Positions 6,073-8,902 of a stretch of DNA of 8,902 nt are shown here, piece by piece (the first letter of the stretch is position 1; every line of letters starts with the position of its first letter). The position numbers and the translations under genes were made by a program. The DNA comes from Treponema sp. GTDB taxonomy: Bacteria > Spirochaetota > Spirochaetia > Treponematales > Breznakiellaceae. The stretch lies in contig JAIROH010000166.1 in NCBI GenBank assembly GCA_031257595.1, forward strand, positions 1 through 8,902, written 5' to 3'. The notes under the pieces are model-generated. The model had not been told where the DNA came from. It saw only the letters and a program-made list of their open reading frames with translations, and ran no database searches.

Positions 6073-7992
6073 CTACCTTCGTTTGGAAAACGGTCTGTAC
6101 GGGGAACCCGCCCATGTCACTCCGGCATGGCCCGAAAATTCCAGCGTGTTAAGCCGGACTCCGTGAACCAGGACGGAAAGTACGTTCAATACGATGTTAA
6201 GTCCGTGGCCGAATACCAAAAGAATCACCCCGAACGCGAAAAAGAAAAAATGCCCCAGCATCGGCCCGGCCATTTTATCAACCGTGTCGGCGATGGCCGC
6301 TCCGGCAAGCCCAACGGCCCAGAGCCTTATGTACGACATGATGTCGGAAAACACGTTGGCGATACCCAGGATTACCGGGATGATGTTTTTAAGGCTTTCC
6401 AGTATGGATCGGCCTATGCTCCCGTCGTAGTTGATAAACACAAAGTTAAGGACAAAGCCCCCGGCAAAAACATATACAGCTTCGGGATAGAGGGGAATTT
6501 GCCGGAATTCGTTGCTCGCGATAAGGGAAAGGATGATAAAATACATTCCCGCCAGCATCGCGATGTTTCCCAGTTCTCCGAGAACCCTGAGGGATCTGTT
6601 GTGGAAAATCGCGATAATGTGTCCGATGGAAAGCTGAAACAGCGCCAGGGAAAAACAGAAAATCATAAGGTTCTGCTGAACGATTTTCTTGCCGTATTCG
6701 GACGCGCCGGAAGTTACATTCGAGATAAGCGGCAGCGAGATATTTTTCAGCGATTCCGGCAGGTAGCCGATTTCGATTCCGAACCAGGAACAGGTGAGCA
6801 CTCCCCAGACAAAGTTGGAAAGCCCCAGAAGGCAGATCAGTTTGACGATTCCGGGAACGCCCTTTTTCGCCGTGGCGATACAGCCGCCGATTCCCCCCAG
6901 CAGGAGCAGGGCGCCGTAACCCGCGTCGCCGAATATCATCCCGAAGAAAATAACGAAAAAGAGGAGGAACCAAAGCGAAATGTCAACCTCGTTATAACCC
7001 GGCACGACCTCAAGGAAATCGGTCAACGGGTTAAGAAGGCGGACCAGCTTGTTGTTTTTAAGCAGCGTCGGAACAGGATCGTCGGGGCCCGGCTCGTCGG
7101 CGATAAACGCCCAGCCGTTTTCCACGGCGCCGCGTTTGAGTACGCCGAGCCGCTCCCGGGGTATGTAGCCGGTAAGCCAGGAGACGCTCCGGCCTTCAAA
7201 GTCCTCTCCCTCGTCCCTGTCCTCTTCAAGGACATTCATGCCCGCCCTGGCCGTTTCAAATTCGATGTTTTCAAGAAGTTTTTCGTGTTCGGCGTTGATG
7301 GCGGCGGCCGCCGGAACATAGCTGGCCAGCGCGTCGTCTATGCCGGCAAGCTTTTCCGTTATGTCCGCCGTCTGCCGGCCGATTCCCGAAAGGGATTTTT
7401 CGGGGAGGGCAAACGGGGTCTCGCCCGGTATTTCGCCGCCTACCGCGACAAGCCGGACGCCGGTTTTGTTTTTTTCAAGCACGATACAGGCTGTTTCTCC
7501 GCCGAGTTTTTCATAGGCTTGAAGGCTCAGCTCATAGGGGACAAGGACAACGCCGTTTTCGGCAAGAAAGGTAAACGTTTGGGGATCAAAATCCCCCCAT
7601 TTTTCAACACGGACGCGCTCCCGGTTAAGGGATAAAAGCTGCTCCTGGAGGTTTTTCCGTTCTTCCCCAAGGGCAAGCACCGCGTCGACGTTTTCGGCGG
7701 GCTCCGAAGCGGGCCGGGCCGGGCCGGAATCAGGCGCCCGGGCCTTGTCCACGGTGTCCGCGCCCGCTACGCCGGCTTTTTGTTTTTGCTTTTTTAGGGT
7801 TTCCGCCGCGGATCGAAGCAGGGCAAGGGCGTTTTCGGTTCTGGTTTTCTTTTCAAGCAGCGCCGAAAGGGCCGCGGACTGGGCCTGCTTTTTTTCAAGG
7901 TGCAGCACCCCCAGCTCCCGAAGCTTTTCAAGGGCGGCCTCTTTTTCCTTATCCATCACCACAAGGGAAACTTTATCCATCGGAACAATCAT
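6073..7992 (-). CDS. atpI: V-type ATP synthase subunit I (a-type stator)
   Basis: A 639-residue subunit that links the V1 stalk to Vo and supplies the ion half-channels. Start ATG 7990-7992 is preceded by GGGAGG six bases upstream and overlaps the atpD stop (ATGA). Residues 1-300 are the cytosolic arm: MDKVSLVVMDKEKEAALEKL, coiled-coil stretches at about 45-70 and 105-130, an Ala/Pro-rich linker at 72-103, and the SWLTGYIPRERLGVLK segment near 271-286. Residues 335-620 carry about seven to eight membrane spans, with WFLLFFVIFFGMIFGDAGYG (341-360) and FSDIMSYIRLWAVGLAG (548-564). Arg556 in SYIRLW is the essential channel arginine. The end has HGVRLNTLEFSG and PYRPF, both family hallmarks. Length is normal. 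It is followed after 121 bases by atpK. Confidence 0.95.
   Translation of the reverse strand: MIVPMDKVSLVVMDKEKEAALEKLRELGVLHLEKKQAQSAALSALLEKKTRTENALALLRSAAETLKKQKQKAGVAGADTVDKARAPDSGPARPASEPAENVDAVLALGEERKNLQEQLLSLNRERVRVEKWGDFDPQTFTFLAENGVVLVPYELSLQAYEKLGGETACIVLEKNKTGVRLVAVGGEIPGETPFALPEKSLSGIGRQTADITEKLAGIDDALASYVPAAAAINAEHEKLLENIEFETARAGMNVLEEDRDEGEDFEGRSVSWLTGYIPRERLGVLKRGAVENGWAFIADEPGPDDPVPTLLKNNKLVRLLNPLTDFLEVVPGYNEVDISLWFLLFFVIFFGMIFGDAGYGALLLLGGIGGCIATAKKGVPGIVKLICLLGLSNFVWGVLTCSWFGIEIGYLPESLKNISLPLISNVTSGASEYGKKIVQQNLMIFCFSLALFQLSIGHIIAIFHNRSLRVLGELGNIAMLAGMYFIILSLIASNEFRQIPLYPEAVYVFAGGFVLNFVFINYDGSIGRSILESLKNIIPVILGIANVFSDIMSYIRLWAVGLAGAAIADTVDKMAGPMLGHFFFFAFGVILLVFGHGLNIVLNVLSVLVHGVRLNTLEFSGHAGVTWAGSPYRPFSKRR
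7711..7727 (-). repeat. Three GGGCC tandem units inside atpI
   Basis: GGGCC repeats three times (7711-7725) followed by GG. It encodes the Pro/Ala/Arg-rich linker of subunit I. The 5-base unit is not a multiple of three, so a change in copy number would break the frame. Confidence 0.6.
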
Positions 7993-8603
7993 GCCGAGCC
8001 TCCCGCCGCGGCCCGGGCAAGGCCCCGTTTGGCAATTTTTCCCCGGACTACGGCGGCGGTCTGCTGATCGCCCAGGTAGACTTGAATCTTTTTGATATTT
8101 TCTTTTGTTTCGGGGATCTTTATCTTTTCAAACAAATTGACCCGCTGGGTCGTTATCCGAAGCTCATGATCGAGCCGCCTGCGCTGTTCTTCCAGGGTTT
8201 GGGCTTCAAGGTCAAGGAGCAGTACCTGTTTCATGCGTTCGACGGCGGCGTCAAGCCACAGCGGCGTGTAGTACAGATCGTAGAGGGCCGTTCTGAAATC
8301 GGCGCCCTCGAAAATCGGAATTGAAACGCCGGCTATATTGCCTTCGGCGGTACGGAGGTTTTCAATGACAAGAATGTCCGGGGTAAAGATTCCCGTTTCA
8401 CCGTAAACGGCAATCCACGACTTGAAAACCTCGTCGATACGGTTTTTTTCATCGGTCAATTCCTTGATCCGAATCTCCGTAGTACGGATCTCCGCCTGAA
8501 GCTGCTGTTTTTTCAGCATCAGCGTCGGCAGGTAGCGCTGGAACATCTTGAGGGAATCTTTTTGTTTTTTAAGCTCATTTTTGGTAAGCTTTATCTTTGC
8601 CAC
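7989..8603 (-). CDS. atpD: V-type ATP synthase subunit D (central rotor shaft)
   Basis: A 204-residue coiled-coil subunit that forms the central stalk turning inside the A3B3 head. GTG start at 8601-8603 with GGAG six bases upstream. The N-terminal helix (about 5-65) contains LTKNELKKQKDSLKMFQRYL and LMLKKQQLQAEI. The long C-terminal helix (115-195) ends in the family signature ITTQRVNLFEKIKIPETKEN then IKKIQVYLGDQQTAAVVRGK. The Gly/Ala tail at 196-204 is dispensable-looking. Length is normal. The TGA stop overlaps the atpI ATG by four bases, which indicates translational coupling. Upstream gene is atpB, with a 38-base spacer. No F subunit gene lies between, in line with the compact spirochaete and chlamydial V-ATPase sets. 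Confidence 0.95.
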   Translation of the reverse strand: MAKIKLTKNELKKQKDSLKMFQRYLPTLMLKKQQLQAEIRTTEIRIKELTDEKNRIDEVFKSWIAVYGETGIFTPDILVIENLRTAEGNIAGVSIPIFEGADFRTALYDLYYTPLWLDAAVERMKQVLLLDLEAQTLEEQRRRLDHELRITTQRVNLFEKIKIPETKENIKKIQVYLGDQQTAAVVRGKIAKRGLARAAAGGSA

Positions 8604-8648
8604 GCTTCACTCCGTCTCTTCACGTTTCTTTTTTCACTTTTTCACGCT
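8604..8648 (-). repeat. Four GTGAA copies in the atpB-atpD spacer
   Basis: GTGAA (TTCAC on +) occurs at 8606-8610, 8619-8623, 8633-8637 and 8641-8645. The last overlaps the atpB stop and the first is next to the atpD GTG. The spacer is purine-rich. These may be chance or an RNA-binding or ribosome-loading element. Confidence 0.35.
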
Positions 8649-8902
8649 TTTCCGGGCCAGAATTTTTCGATAAGCTCGGTACGAAGCCCGGTTTCTTCCG
8701 GCGAAAAACAATCGGAAAGTATTTCCCAGCCCAGGTCAAGCGCCCGTTCAAGGGGAATGTTAACCGAAAGATCCATCATCTGGCGTTCAAAACTTTCGCC
8801 GTATTTGAGGAGCTTTCCGTCCCAGTCGGTCATGATAAAGCCCATGGCTTTCTTTTCAAGGGTATCCTTGTATGCCGAATAGAGCTTGATCATGCCATCC
8901 AT
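8642..8902 (-). CDS. atpB: V-type ATP synthase subunit B, C-terminal part
   Basis: The frame runs off the end of the window, so only the last 86 residues are seen. Subunit B is the regulatory nucleotide-binding subunit of the V1 head. The visible part (GFIMTDWDGKLLKYGESFER, then LERALDLGWEILSDCF, ending EKFWPGKA) matches the C-terminal helical domain of bacterial V-type B subunits, where the '(L/I)DLGWE(I/L)LS' motif is conserved. The P-loop-equivalent region lies outside the window. The gene is followed by atpD after 38 bases, and the adjacent subunits make the identification secure. The full gene would be expected to be about 430 residues. Confidence 0.85.
   Translation of the reverse strand: MDGMIKLYSAYKDTLEKKAMGFIMTDWDGKLLKYGESFERQMMDLSVNIPLERALDLGWEILSDCFSPEETGLRTELIEKFWPGKA

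Noticed and set aside
6127..7635. 502-codon open frame on the plus strand opposite atpI
   Set aside because: Antisense shadow of a highly conserved V-ATPase subunit. No family resemblance.

Overview
The window looks like chromosome of a spirochaete of the Treponema group (Treponemataceae/Breznakiellaceae). The basis is a V-type ATPase operon in the order B-D-I-K with no separate C, F or G genes in this part, a bacterial-type IspG, a GLUG-repeat lipoprotein with a relaxed lipobox, and TPR and beta-barrel envelope proteins. The DNA is moderately GC-rich except for one AT-rich patch. The species assignment is inference; no rRNA or marker search was possible.

Layout. Bases 1-2414 (+ strand) hold two coupled cell-surface genes: the end of an outer-membrane beta-barrel-like protein, whose N-terminus lies outside the window, and a 609-residue lipoprotein built from GLUG-type repeats. 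Bases 2452-3129 (- strand) hold an AT-rich type II toxin-antitoxin module, with a Phd/YefM-type antitoxin and a PIN-domain toxin whose reading frame is broken near its N-terminus. Bases 3264-8902 (- strand) read as one co-directional block. In transcription order it is the C-terminus of V-ATPase subunit B, then D, I and K, then ispG (isoprenoid synthesis) and a secreted TPR protein. Junctions are tight: atpD/atpI share an ATGA overlap, atpK runs directly into the ispG reading frame, and ispG overlaps the TPR gene by 50 bases.

How the genes work together. B and D belong to the V1 head and rotor, I (the a-type stator) and K (the c-ring proteolipid) form Vo. Together they exchange ATP and an ion gradient at the cytoplasmic membrane. 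IspG uses a 4Fe-4S cluster to make HMBPP. The TPR protein is exported. The barrel/GLUG pair is probably displayed at the outer surface.

Most worth a second look: (1) the PIN toxin is split exactly at an A6/C4 tract and can be restored by one base or by a -1 slip; (2) conserved IspG N-terminal sequence lies upstream of the first usable start codon; (3) a hairpin sits just ahead of the atpK ribosome-binding site; (4) the barrel and GLUG lipoprotein genes share a Shine-Dalgarno embedded in the last codons of the barrel gene. No CRISPR array, tRNA, rRNA or insertion sequence was seen. I found no clearly new multi-gene system.
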